Assembly (NCBI GenBank): GCA_902800645.1 | Contig: CADCFC010000006.1 | Location: 1 to 40,224, forward strand | Reading direction: 5' to 3' | Length of the DNA stretch: 40,224 nucleotides | Source: an uncultured Erysipelotrichaceae bacterium | Lineage (GTDB): Bacteria; Bacillota_I; Bacilli_A; RFN20; CAG-826 | Shown here: piece after piece, positions 1-7,135 of the stretch | How the letters are laid out: the number at the start of each line of letters is the position of its first letter | Numbering within the stretch: position 1 is the first letter of the stretch | Position numbers and translations under genes: made by a program | Notes under the pieces: generated by a model | Told to the model about the DNA's origin: nothing | What the model saw: the letters and a program-made list of their open reading frames with translations, nothing else | Databases searched by the model: none

Positions 1-15
1 ATCAATTTTTGGTTT

Positions 16-135
16 TTACATAATTTGATAGTTGTTTTTGTCGTGGAATGGAGTTTTTGCTTGATTTTGCTTATCTAATTTTATTTCAACTATTATCAAT
101 AAAGTGATGAATAGGAATGTTAAGAACTCACTCAT
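16..135 (-). CDS. Small hydrophobic peptide, possible type I toxin-like
   Basis: This 39-codon reading frame is preceded by a good ribosome binding site (AAAGGAG, about 9 bases before the ATG). It encodes a short acidic start, one hydrophobic stretch (residues about 4-16, FLTFLFITLLIIV) and a polar, charged tail. That layout is like the holin-like or type I toxin peptides of Firmicutes, but I do not recognise a specific family. An opposing plus-strand promoter-like pair and a terminator at 254-286 would give an RNA antisense to its start and leader. It could instead be an ordinary small membrane protein or a chance frame. The family is inferred; the frame and ribosome site are seen. Confidence 0.45.
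   Translation of the reverse strand: MSEFLTFLFITLLIIVEIKLDKQNQAKTPFHDKNNYQIM
67..96 (+). promoter_or_regulatory. Possible promoter for an antisense RNA
   Basis: TTGCTT (67-72) and TATTAT (91-96) are spaced by 18 bases. A transcript starting near 103 and ending at the terminator at 254-286 would be about 180 bases and complementary to the start and leader of the small peptide gene. Both boxes deviate from consensus, so this is only a candidate. Confidence 0.25.
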
Positions 136-157
136 AAGCATCATCTCCTTTCTATTT

Positions 158-233
158 GTCGACTAGTGGTTACTCGTCGATATAAGAAATCACAGAAAGA
201 AGTTTCGACGAATCGATCGCTCGACTAGTCGAC
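158..233. repeat. Imperfect inverted repeat with nested palindrome
   Basis: GTCGACTAGT (158-167) and TCGTCGA (174-180) are matched in reverse by TCGACGA (205-211) and ACTAGTCGAC (224-233). The right arm also contains the 12-base perfect palindrome TCGACTAGTCGA (221-232). The region is richer in G+C than its surroundings and lies in what would be the leader of the minus-strand small peptide gene, so it could fold in either transcript. It might also be a recombination or protein-binding site. Confidence 0.5.
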
Positions 234-253
234 TATGTTTGGAGGCATTTTTA

Positions 254-286
254 TCCCCCTCTATATATTAGGTAGGGGGATTTTTT
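254..286 (+). terminator. Rho-independent terminator
   Basis: TCCCCCT (254-260) pairs with AGGGGGA (274-280), followed by six T (281-286). No annotated plus-strand gene lies upstream, which suggests a non-coding transcript across 100-286. The stretch from 287 to 400 is AT-rich and I see nothing else in it. Confidence 0.7.
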
Positions 287-400
287 AAAAAATTTATTTT
301 TTTGTTAAAATATTTTTATTTGTTTTGGATTATATTTACAAAGTAAATATTATTTTGAAGAATTATTTAAATAATATATAGAGATTATTTAATTGTTGTG

Positions 401-406
401 TATAAT
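401..406 (+). promoter_or_regulatory. -10 box for the gene at 490
   Basis: A perfect TATAAT lies 84 bases before the start codon. No clear -35 is visible. The resulting leader of about 75 bases contains short complementary segments (CACT and AGTG around 431-445) but no riboswitch that I recognise. Confidence 0.45.
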
Positions 407-489
407 AATAAAAGCCCGTTACATGAGAAGACACTATCCGTGAGTGAAGTTAATCTTCCCTATATGTATTGAAGGAGGGCAATTATTAT

Positions 490-1332
490 ATGAAAAACAT
501 TAATCAATACAATTTCGACATTATTCACGTTGCGACACATTTAAGAGACACTCTTGAATATGTTTTACCACGTGAACATGACGCTAAAATCTTTGAACAA
601 AGAAAAGGCGTTCTTACTAAAGGACTTGAAGTTGAAACACCTCTTGGAAAATTCTTAGAAGCTAACAAAGATAAGTTTGAAGATTTTATGACTAGATATC
701 ATGAACTTCTCGATGATGTTTATGGTGATGAATCCACAATCTTAGTTAAGACAAACGATGGCAAAATCAGAGTGGACCATTCTCAACACTTAAGAATTTA
801 TGAATTAGTCGTTAACTTAATGGAACCTCTTAGAGATATCATTTATTTCCATGTTGGATTAGCGAGAAAGCAACATGAAAACGAGGCTGTCATTGAAGAC
901 TTAATGCCTGTTGATGATCGTCATTATCGTTTATTCTTGTATTTACTCTTAATGCAAGATTTCCAAAAATCATTCTTTGAATTCCAAAAAGTTATGGGAG
1001 AAAACAAAGGTCAACCTTCTCCTCAATCTAACTTCATCGTTCAAAATGAACTCAGTAAGTACGCGGAATTATTAAGATTTGTTAGAAGTCACAATAGATG
1101 CACTGATAACGAAACTCTTGATGCTTTAGATAAATGCTTACAAGTCGTGGAGATGAGTGAAGGAAAACGTGATCGCAGAGATAATAAAAACTTCCCAGAT
1201 TTATTCAAGGAAGCACTTGATAACGTTAATGCCTTAGTCCAAAAGAATGGACCAAAATGGCAAGAACTCTTTAACAGAGCATTACAAGAAATGCTTGCAG
1301 ACATTCGTAAGAACGCTCCTCAACAAGCATAG
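490..1332 (+). CDS. Hypothetical protein, helical, unknown function
   Basis: This is a 280-residue soluble protein that I do not recognise. It is rich in charged residues and predicted helices, with no signal peptide or membrane segment. The frame opens upstream at a TTG (469), but the ATG at 490 is preferred because GAAGGAGGG at 471-479 sits at the right distance from it. Nothing in the sequence looks like a catalytic motif. The next gene follows after 23 bases and probably shares the transcript, ending at the hairpin at 1744-1775. Function unknown. Confidence 0.8.
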   Translation: MKNINQYNFDIIHVATHLRDTLEYVLPREHDAKIFEQRKGVLTKGLEVETPLGKFLEANKDKFEDFMTRYHELLDDVYGDESTILVKTNDGKIRVDHSQHLRIYELVVNLMEPLRDIIYFHVGLARKQHENEAVIEDLMPVDDRHYRLFLYLLLMQDFQKSFFEFQKVMGENKGQPSPQSNFIVQNELSKYAELLRFVRSHNRCTDNETLDALDKCLQVVEMSEGKRDRRDNKNFPDLFKEALDNVNALVQKNGPKWQELFNRALQEMLADIRKNAPQQA

Positions 1333-1355
1333 TTATATTTTTTGCAGGTAATAAT

Positions 1356-1724
1356 ATGAAGAAAAAACTCCCTATATCAATCGTTGAATTAGTTATTTAT
1401 ATCGTTAGTGCGCTTCTTGCAATCTGGGCGCTCACCTATATCGCTTTAGGAATTACTGTATCTTTCTTAAGATATGATGCGACATTAGTCTTTACTGATA
1501 ATTCCCTTAAGGCTTCTACTAGTGGACTTGGATTCCTTTTCCAAGGATATATTATCTTAGCTAGTGCAGTTTTATTAAGTGTTGTCACTTTACTTGTCAC
1601 TGCTAAAAAGAGTGACCGTGATTTTGAAAAAGCACAACGTCGTGCTGCTCGATTAGCCAAAATCAATAACAAACCAACTGAAGAAGTAGTGGATGTTGAA
1701 GCTACTGAAAAACCTGCTCAATAA
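1356..1724 (+). CDS. Small two-span membrane protein, unknown function
   Basis: This is a 122-residue protein with two hydrophobic segments (about residues 9-36 and 55-81). The C-terminal tail begins basic (KKSDRDFEKAQRRAARLAK) and ends acidic and proline-containing. Both ends are probably cytoplasmic under the positive-inside rule. It starts at an ATG with AGGT upstream and lies directly behind the hypothetical gene at 490, so the two may be co-transcribed. I do not recognise a family. Confidence 0.75.
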   Translation: MKKKLPISIVELVIYIVSALLAIWALTYIALGITVSFLRYDATLVFTDNSLKASTSGLGFLFQGYIILASAVLLSVVTLLVTAKKSDRDFEKAQRRAARLAKINNKPTEEVVDVEATEKPAQ

Positions 1725-1743
1725 TTATTAAAAAACAAAAAAT

Positions 1744-1775
1744 AATCTACCAGTTTTTAACTGGTAGATTTTTTT
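1744..1775. terminator. Terminator between convergent genes
   Basis: AATCTACCAGTT (1744-1755) pairs perfectly with AACTGGTAGATT (1759-1770) around a three-base loop, followed by T to 1775. The minus strand also has a weaker T-rich tail, so it may serve both the gene ending at 1724 and the operon ending at 1774. Confidence 0.85.
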
Positions 1776-2877
1776 AATCTGTGAAGTCGTTATCAATAAC
1801 GATGTAATAGGAATATGATGGATGAATTGCTTTTAGTTTATTAATGATTTCGTTTTTGATTTCTTCGACGTGCTTTTCTTCAAAATCTATTAATATATCA
1901 AATGATATTGTTTTAAGTTCTTCATCGACATAGAATCCGTGAACTTGTTTAATTGTTTTTATTTCTTTAACAATATTTGTTAAATCTTTTCTGATCTCTT
2001 TAATTTCTGGATTGGATGTATTTGAAGCATATATTCCAATGGTTAATATAACTCCATATTTCAAATATACTTCTTGAGCAATCTTTCTAGTTAACGGATG
2101 AATCTCTTTAGCGGTTAAACTATCATCGACTTCAATATGAATTGAACCAATCGCTCTATTAGGTCCGTAGTTATTTAAGATTAAATCATATGAACCTTTA
2201 ACTTCTTTAAAGGAGTTAACAGTTTGTTTAATTTGGTTAGATATTTCTTTACTAGTTCTTTCTCCAATGATGTCACTAACACTGTCTTGAAGAATTCCAA
2301 TACCGCTTTTAATGATAAATAAGCCGATAATAATACCTAGATATCCTTCAATTGATACATGTGCAAACATTGACACAATCGCTCCGATTAAAGTAGATAA
2401 CGAGAGCACTGCGTCCCATAAAGCATCAACTCCGCTTCCTTTTAGAGCGTCGCTATTAACGTCTTTGGCAACTTTTCTAAAATATAATCCAAGCGCTACT
2501 TTTACTAATATAGCAATAGAGATGATGATTAAGGATATATTAGTATAACTAGCTTCCCCACCTCTAATAATTGATTGGATTGACTCAAAGATTGCACTTC
2601 CACCAGCAACGAGAACGATAACCGCTACCGCTAAAGAAGTGAGGTATTCAATTCGTCCATGTCCATATGGATGTTTTTTGTCTGGTTTTTTAGTGCTGAG
2701 TTTAGTGCCAATAATTGTGATGACACTACTTAACATATCAGTTAAGTTATTGACAGCATCTAAGATAATTGAAACAGATCCAGCAATAAAACCGATAACA
2801 GCCTTAGCGCTTACTAATAATACGTTACCGATTATTCCTATAACACTAGTTTGGATGATCTTATTTTCTCTATTCAT
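1774..2877 (-). CDS. Cation diffusion facilitator (Mn/Fe/Zn efflux)
   Basis: This 367-residue protein is a member of the CDF family (COG0053). It has six predicted membrane helices over residues 1-200, the HPYGHGR signature at 69-75 and a cytoplasmic C-terminal domain. The transport-site residues read N43-x3-D47 in helix 2 and D151-x3-D155 in helix 5. Zinc transporters usually have His-x3-Asp in helix 5, so an all-Asp/Asn site points to manganese or iron export (family knowledge plus inference). The gene overlaps the end of ohrR by 8 bases and has GGAGGT upstream of its ATG. It therefore belongs to the GPx-OhrR operon, which suggests that metal efflux is induced together with peroxide defence. 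Confidence 0.9.
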   Translation of the reverse strand: MNRENKIIQTSVIGIIGNVLLVSAKAVIGFIAGSVSIILDAVNNLTDMLSSVITIIGTKLSTKKPDKKHPYGHGRIEYLTSLAVAVIVLVAGGSAIFESIQSIIRGGEASYTNISLIIISIAILVKVALGLYFRKVAKDVNSDALKGSGVDALWDAVLSLSTLIGAIVSMFAHVSIEGYLGIIIGLFIIKSGIGILQDSVSDIIGERTSKEISNQIKQTVNSFKEVKGSYDLILNNYGPNRAIGSIHIEVDDSLTAKEIHPLTRKIAQEVYLKYGVILTIGIYASNTSNPEIKEIRKDLTNIVKEIKTIKQVHGFYVDEELKTISFDILIDFEEKHVEEIKNEIINKLKAIHPSYSYYIVIDNDFTD

Positions 2878-3319
2878 TATTAGAAAGACCTCCTAACACT
2901 TTATATAGTAAATCATATAACGTTTTTGCTTCTTCGCTAGTGAGTTTTACTTTTTTAGCGATTTCTGGTGGAACTACTTTAATTTTTTCTTTTAATTCTT
3001 TTCCTTCTTTTGTTAAGGAAATAATTAATTCTCTCTCATCTATTTTGGATCGACTTTTCTTTATATAACCTTTTTTAATTAATTTATTAATTAGAGGAGT
3101 AAGAGTGCCACTATCAAGATATAGTTTAGAACCGATTTCTTTAACACTTATATCGTCGTTTTCCCATAGGACTAATAAGACGATATATTGTGTATAAGTT
3201 AAATCAAACTTTTCTAAATATGGTTGATATTTTCTAACAATCTCTTTTCCAGAGGCATATAAAGGGAAACAAATCTGATTAGAGAGTTTTAAGATTTCGT
3301 CTTCGTAATTATGTTCCAT
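2870..3319 (-). CDS. ohrR: OhrR-type MarR family peroxide-sensing repressor
   Basis: This 149-residue winged-helix regulator resembles OhrR rather than a generic MarR. It has the N-terminal segment with the reactive cysteine (QICFPLY, C17), the YTQYIVLLVLW region, the recognition helix with LYLDSGTLTPL, and the wing with SKIDERE. In B. subtilis OhrR, oxidation of the equivalent Cys by organic hydroperoxides releases DNA. The start codon is 2 bases beyond the stop of the peroxidase gene and lacks a clear ribosome site, so translation is probably coupled. A matching OhrR box lies at the operon promoter (3817-3831), implying autoregulation. Only one conserved N-terminal Cys is seen, as in the 1-Cys class. 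Confidence 0.9.
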   Translation of the reverse strand: MEHNYEDEILKLSNQICFPLYASGKEIVRKYQPYLEKFDLTYTQYIVLLVLWENDDISVKEIGSKLYLDSGTLTPLINKLIKKGYIKKSRSKIDERELIISLTKEGKELKEKIKVVPPEIAKKVKLTSEEAKTLYDLLYKVLGGLSNNE

Positions 3320-3321
3320 TT

Positions 3322-3798
3322 TTATTTAAGTGCTTCTTTAACAGCGGCTTTAAAATTTTCAGGCTTGTCGGTTGGTTCAAATCTTCCGATTACATTACCT
3401 TCGCGATCAATTAAGAATTTGGTGAAGTTCCATTTAATCTTCTTATATTTATTCTTTTCGTTTTGTTCACAAAGCCATAAGAAGAGTGGGCTTGCGTTTT
3501 TGCCGTTAACATCAAGCTTTTTAAATCTTGGGAATTGGGTGTTATATCTTAAAGAACAGAAAGCGTTAATTTCTTCATCGCTTCCTGGCGCTTGACGGAA
3601 GAATTGATTGCATGGGAAATCTAGGATTTCAAATCCTTCTTCTCTATATTCTTCATACATTTCTTCAAGTCCCTTATATTGTGGGGTGAAGCCACATCCA
3701 GTAGCGGTATTAACAATTAATAAGACCTTCCCTTTATAAGCTTCCAAAGAAACTTCGTTTCCTTTTTGGTCTAATACTTTAAAATCATATACGTTCAT
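3322..3798 (-). CDS. Thioredoxin-dependent glutathione peroxidase-like peroxidase
   Basis: This 158-residue member of the GPx family (BsaA/Gpo-like) reduces hydroperoxides. The peroxidatic Cys is C35 in NTATGCGFTPQY. The family's second signature is present as FPCNQFFRQAPG, and the catalytic Trp-Asn pair lies in WNFTKF. C81 sits where thioredoxin-dependent GPx enzymes carry the resolving Cys, so electrons probably come from thioredoxin rather than glutathione (inference). The usual NxASxCG is changed to NTATGCG. It is the first gene of a three-gene operon, with GGAGG upstream of the ATG and a strong promoter/operator in front. Confidence 0.92.
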   Translation of the reverse strand: MNVYDFKVLDQKGNEVSLEAYKGKVLLIVNTATGCGFTPQYKGLEEMYEEYREEGFEILDFPCNQFFRQAPGSDEEINAFCSLRYNTQFPRFKKLDVNGKNASPLFLWLCEQNEKNKYKKIKWNFTKFLIDREGNVIGRFEPTDKPENFKAAVKEALK

Positions 3799-3816
3799 AA
3801 ATGGACCTCCATTTTG

Positions 3817-3831
3817 TACAATTAAATTGTA
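3817..3831. promoter_or_regulatory. OhrR operator
   Basis: TACAATTAAATTGTA is a 15-base inverted repeat around a central A. It matches, from memory, the operator described for B. subtilis OhrR at ohrA. A partial second copy (TACAATC) follows directly at 3832. It covers the -10 box of the minus-strand promoter and the predicted start of transcription, consistent with repression by blocking polymerase. Confidence 0.75.
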
Positions 3832-3854
3832 TACAATCTATATTATGTTGTAAA
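3826..3854 (-). promoter_or_regulatory. Promoter of the peroxidase operon
   Basis: On the minus strand TTTACA (3854-3849) and TACAAT (3831-3826) are spaced by exactly 17 bases. The predicted start near 3819 gives a leader of about 20 bases with GGAGG before the ATG at 3798. Confidence 0.7.
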
Positions 3855-3882
3855 TAAAAATGTGAAGATTTTACCTCACATT
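3853..3882 (-). terminator. Terminator of the D-lactate dehydrogenase gene
   Basis: Read on the minus strand, AATGTGA and TCACATT (3882-3876 and 3865-3859) pair around a 10-base loop and are followed by TTTATTT. It ends at the -35 box of the next promoter. Confidence 0.65.
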
Positions 3883-3887
3883 CTTTT

Positions 3888-4922
3888 TTAGAAACACTGT
3901 AACTTTCTTTTCTTTTTGCAGTTTTCGATATTCGCACAGTGATAGCAAACTTCGTTAGTGTTTACTTCATTAGCGAAATACTTTACGATATTTTCAGTAG
4001 TGGTTTCAGCGATATTATTAAGCGCTTCTTTTGTTAAGAAAGCTTGGTGAGAAGTAACGATGATATTTGGCATTGAGATTAAATTTCTAAATGTATCATC
4101 ATCTAAGATATGACCGCTTTTATCTTGATAGAAGATATCACCTTCTTCTTCATATACATCTAAACAGGCAAATCCAATTTTTCTTTCTTTTATTCCTTTT
4201 AGTAACGCGTCAGCGTCAATTAATCCACCTCTAGAAGTATTGATGATTCCCACTCCCTTTTTCATTGTCTTAATCGTTTCATCATTAATCATATGTTTAT
4301 TTTCTTCGGTTAACGGGCAGTGGAGTGAGATAAAATCACTCTCTTTAAATAATTCCTCTAATGAAACATATCTAATATCGCTAGATTGATCTGGAAATTT
4401 ATCATATGCGATAACATTCATTCCAAATCCTCTACAGATGTTAATGAATACTTTTCCAATTTTTCCAGTTCCAATAACTCCTATGGTTTTATTGTGTAAA
4501 TCAACTCCTGTGAGCTCGTTTAGTGAGAAATTGTAATCGCGTGTGCGGTTATACGCTTTATGGATTCTTCTATTAGAGGTGAGGAGTAAGGCCATTGCGT
4601 GCTCTGCTACTGCGTAAGGTGAATAAGCAGGAACGCGATAGATATGAATTTTGCCAAACGCTGCTTTGGTGTCGACATTATTAAAACCAGCACATCTTAA
4701 AACAATAAGTTTTATTCCGTATGAATATAAAATGTTGATTACTTCTTTATTAACAACATCGTTTACAAAGACACACACTCCATCAAACCCTTTTGCTAAG
4801 TGAGCAGTGTCTTCATTTAAATGAACTTCAAAAAATTTATATTCAATATTATTTTGTTTTCCATATTCTATGAAACTTGGCTTGTCATAACTTTTTGTAT
4901 CAAACATTGCGATTTTAATCAT
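3888..4922 (-). CDS. ldhA: D-lactate dehydrogenase (D-2-hydroxyacid dehydrogenase family)
   Basis: This 344-residue NADH-dependent D-2-hydroxyacid dehydrogenase most likely reduces pyruvate to D-lactate in fermentation. The start MFDTKSYD, the Rossmann motif GTGKIG (151-156), the catalytic Arg in NTSRGGLID (R231), the acidic DVYEEE segment and the catalytic His in SHQAF (H292) are all present. The frame extends 11 codons further up, but the ATG at 4922 has GAGGTG at a proper distance and begins at the family's normal N-terminus. The last 20 residues carry four cysteines (C326, C329, C335, C343) among lysines, which is unusual for the enzyme and could bind metal or sense redox state (inference). 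It is divergent from the ECF gene. Confidence 0.9.
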   Translation of the reverse strand: MIKIAMFDTKSYDKPSFIEYGKQNNIEYKFFEVHLNEDTAHLAKGFDGVCVFVNDVVNKEVINILYSYGIKLIVLRCAGFNNVDTKAAFGKIHIYRVPAYSPYAVAEHAMALLLTSNRRIHKAYNRTRDYNFSLNELTGVDLHNKTIGVIGTGKIGKVFINICRGFGMNVIAYDKFPDQSSDIRYVSLEELFKESDFISLHCPLTEENKHMINDETIKTMKKGVGIINTSRGGLIDADALLKGIKERKIGFACLDVYEEEGDIFYQDKSGHILDDDTFRNLISMPNIIVTSHQAFLTKEALNNIAETTTENIVKYFANEVNTNEVCYHCANIENCKKKRKLQCF

Positions 4923-4972
4923 GCTTATCACCTCTACTATTTCTACTTTATACAAATTATATAATTATTACT

Positions 4973-4990
4973 TATCTTTTCTAAAAGATA
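4973..4990. promoter_or_regulatory. Candidate operator between divergent genes
   Basis: TATCTTTT and AAAAGATA form a perfect inverted repeat around CT. It sits just upstream of the -10 box of the ECF gene, between two divergent genes, where a repressor would be expected to bind. No known regulator box is recognised, and AT-rich palindromes can arise by chance. Confidence 0.4.
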
Positions 4991-4994
4991 CTCG

Positions 4995-5000
4995 TATAAT
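4995..5000 (+). promoter_or_regulatory. -10 box close to the ECF start codon
   Basis: TATAAT lies only 10 bases before the ATG at 5011. Transcription would begin about 3-4 bases upstream of the start codon, giving an essentially leaderless message. No Shine-Dalgarno sequence is present. Confidence 0.55.
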
Positions 5001-5010
5001 AGATATCGCT

Positions 5011-5613
5011 ATGGCTGAAAGAAAGAGATTATTTAACACTAAAATGATTGCGGTTACTGGGATATTAACCGGTATTGAAATCATTCTTCAAGTTATTGGA
5101 AATTACATTAATCCATCTTTTTCTAATATTAATCTATCTTTAATTCCTATTGCTCTTGGCGCTATTTTATATGGACCATTAGTGGGTGGATTTCTTGGTC
5201 TTGTCTGTGGAGTGATGGTAATTTTATCTCCAAGTACGATTTCCATTTTCTTTGCGGTTAGTCCAGTTGGAACGATTGTAACTTGTATCTTAAAAACCAC
5301 TTTAGCGGGTGTTATAAGTGGATTAGTTATGAAGCTTTTTAAGAAGAATAATTTTGTCGGATCAATCGTTTCTAGTGCTTTAGTGCCGATTATTAATACT
5401 GGATTATTTGCAGTTTTTGCAGCATTATTTTTTAAAGAAAATTTAAATGCTTTAGTCGCTTCTAACAGTGCTTTATATCCTAATCTTGCCGCCGCACTTT
5501 TCCTAGGATTTATCGGACTTAATTTCATTATTGAAATTATTTCAACAGTGATTTTAACTCCTAGCTTATATAAGATTATCGAACAAAACTCTAGAAACCC
5601 TTATAAAGACTAA
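5011..5613 (+). CDS. ECF transporter substrate-binding (S) component
   Basis: This 200-residue integral membrane protein has about six hydrophobic segments and the layout of the ECF S-component family (PF12822). A positively charged N-terminus (MAERKRLFNTK) precedes helix 1, and LSLIPIALGAILYGPLVGG falls in the conserved second and third helices. Such proteins capture a vitamin or cofactor precursor and dock on a shared EcfA-EcfA'-EcfT module, which is not in this window. The substrate cannot be read from the sequence; pantothenate or folate types have similar patterns. The open frame begins 30 codons earlier, but that segment lies across the promoter, so the ATG at 5011 is chosen although it lacks a ribosome site. 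Confidence 0.8.
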   Translation: MAERKRLFNTKMIAVTGILTGIEIILQVIGNYINPSFSNINLSLIPIALGAILYGPLVGGFLGLVCGVMVILSPSTISIFFAVSPVGTIVTCILKTTLAGVISGLVMKLFKKNNFVGSIVSSALVPIINTGLFAVFAALFFKENLNALVASNSALYPNLAAALFLGFIGLNFIIEIISTVILTPSLYKIIEQNSRNPYKD

Positions 5614-5727
5614 TAAGGATTTAAATATGTGTATACGTATGCGAGATTAGAAAAATCTTGCATTTTTTATTTTTGTAGTTATATACTCTTACCAAACTTA
5701 AATTATTTCAGAAAGGAGAAAATGAAA

Positions 5728-6942
5728 ATGAAAAAAATGAGTTTATTAACACTCGCTGCAGCTTCGTTTGTAGGCTTGGTGAGTTGTGGAAACCAACCAG
5801 CTCCAGTACCTAGTGCACCAACATTAAAGTCTGTCACTATTGATGTTTGTAGAGCTGCATTCCAATTGGATCATGAGCCAGTTGAAAATACAGATTATTT
5901 CTTATATCGACCAGGTGAATACGCAATGTATGAAAAGGGACTTCCTGTTGATCCATCATCTGAAAATCCATATTTGGATTTACTTACCACCATTCACGGT
6001 AGAGTCGGTGGAGTTAGTTATTTAAAAGAAGCTATTGCTCCAAGTTGGGATGCCGAAGATGAAATGGCATCTTCTAGATATGTAACTAACGATGAAAATT
6101 CATCATTCTGGGTTGATATTGATTCTTTCGAGTCATCATCTGACCCAGGAAAAGGATACTGGCAAATTTCTGTTTATGCTAATCCATTTACATATGGTTG
6201 GCCAACAGGCGCTGAATTAAAAGAAGTGTTAGGATTAGAGGATGAATTTGAACTCCTTGAACCAACATTTACTGAAGAAGGTGTTTCTGTTGCTTGGCAA
6301 TCAATTACCACCAAATTTGGAACTGGAATTGATGTTAAAGTTTTAGGAGAAAATATCGCTGAATCTTATGGTGCTGCTTTAACAAACGAAGAAAATCAAT
6401 TTGTTAAAGAAGCTGACCCATATAGCCCAACTTCTGGCGGAGATGTTTATCATGATAAAGACGAAACCATTGTAGTTGTCTTATGGGGTTCTGAAGCAGA
6501 TTCAGAAGATCCAACCGACTATGCTTCTTCTGAAGTTGCAATCCTTGCATATGCTGATTATCACAAACCAGTCGATCCTGTTCCTGCTACATTTGATGAA
6601 TTTGTCGTTGCTGTCGCAAATCTTTGGTTAGCAGAACCAATTACATCTGCAGATGATATTTATAATGCATCATCAGGTTCATATGGTTTCTATTTTAGTG
6701 GTGTTCAAATCTTAGATAATAGTGCTGCAAAGACAATTAAGGCATTGGCGTTAGATCTTCCAAATTATATGTTCCAATACACAGAACCTGCTGATCAACA
6801 AGTTTCCGAAACATGCCTTGCTGCCCAAGGTTTATATGTTTCAAACGATTATCACTTTGGCGTTCAATTACTTTGCTACACCAATCATCCATCACTCGGT
6901 ACTAGTGTATTCCAAGTCACATTTAAGGATTTCTCTAACTAA
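5728..6942 (+). CDS. Lipoprotein of unknown function
   Basis: This is a 404-residue secreted lipoprotein. The signal peptide ends in LVSC (C20), followed by Gly-Asn and a short Pro/Ala/Ser linker. The mature part is acidic and rich in Asp, Glu, Ser and aromatic residues, with no enzyme motif that I recognise. It may contain two related globular parts, roughly residues 50-290 and 295-404. The frame opens upstream at a GTG (5629), but AAAGGAG at 5712-5718 points to the ATG at 5728 (9-base spacing); the ATG at 5722 is too close. It stands alone before a terminator and is followed by another lipoprotein gene. Confidence 0.8.
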   Translation: MKKMSLLTLAAASFVGLVSCGNQPAPVPSAPTLKSVTIDVCRAAFQLDHEPVENTDYFLYRPGEYAMYEKGLPVDPSSENPYLDLLTTIHGRVGGVSYLKEAIAPSWDAEDEMASSRYVTNDENSSFWVDIDSFESSSDPGKGYWQISVYANPFTYGWPTGAELKEVLGLEDEFELLEPTFTEEGVSVAWQSITTKFGTGIDVKVLGENIAESYGAALTNEENQFVKEADPYSPTSGGDVYHDKDETIVVVLWGSEADSEDPTDYASSEVAILAYADYHKPVDPVPATFDEFVVAVANLWLAEPITSADDIYNASSGSYGFYFSGVQILDNSAAKTIKALALDLPNYMFQYTEPADQQVSETCLAAQGLYVSNDYHFGVQLLCYTNHPSLGTSVFQVTFKDFSN

Positions 6943-6987
6943 TTGAAATTACGGTTTCATAAATTGAGAACTCGTTAATTGAGATTC

Positions 6988-7020
6988 ACCCCAAATCCTG
7001 AATAAGGAGGAGGGGTTTTT
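6988..7020 (+). terminator. Rho-independent terminator
   Basis: ACCCC (6988-6992) pairs with GGGGT (7012-7016), with an inner TCCT/AGGA helix and a T-run to 7020. It lies 45 bases after the lipoprotein stop codon. Confidence 0.65.
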
Positions 7021-7135
7021 CATATTACTATTCAAGTTGAATCCCAGAATTAAAAATATAAAGGCCATTTACTATAAGGTTGATAATATATAGGCATTTC
7101 AATATAATTAAAAAAACAAGAAAGGTTCTAATAAA

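Noticed and set aside
407-489. Riboswitch in the leader of the gene at 490
   Set aside because: The leader has short complementary segments but no conserved core of a known riboswitch class and no terminator.
5103-5528. 141-codon minus-strand frame
   Set aside because: It is the antisense shadow of the ECF membrane protein.
5629-5727. N-terminal extension of the lipoprotein at 5728
   Set aside because: It would bury the signal peptide behind 33 residues, and the ribosome site lies downstream of it.
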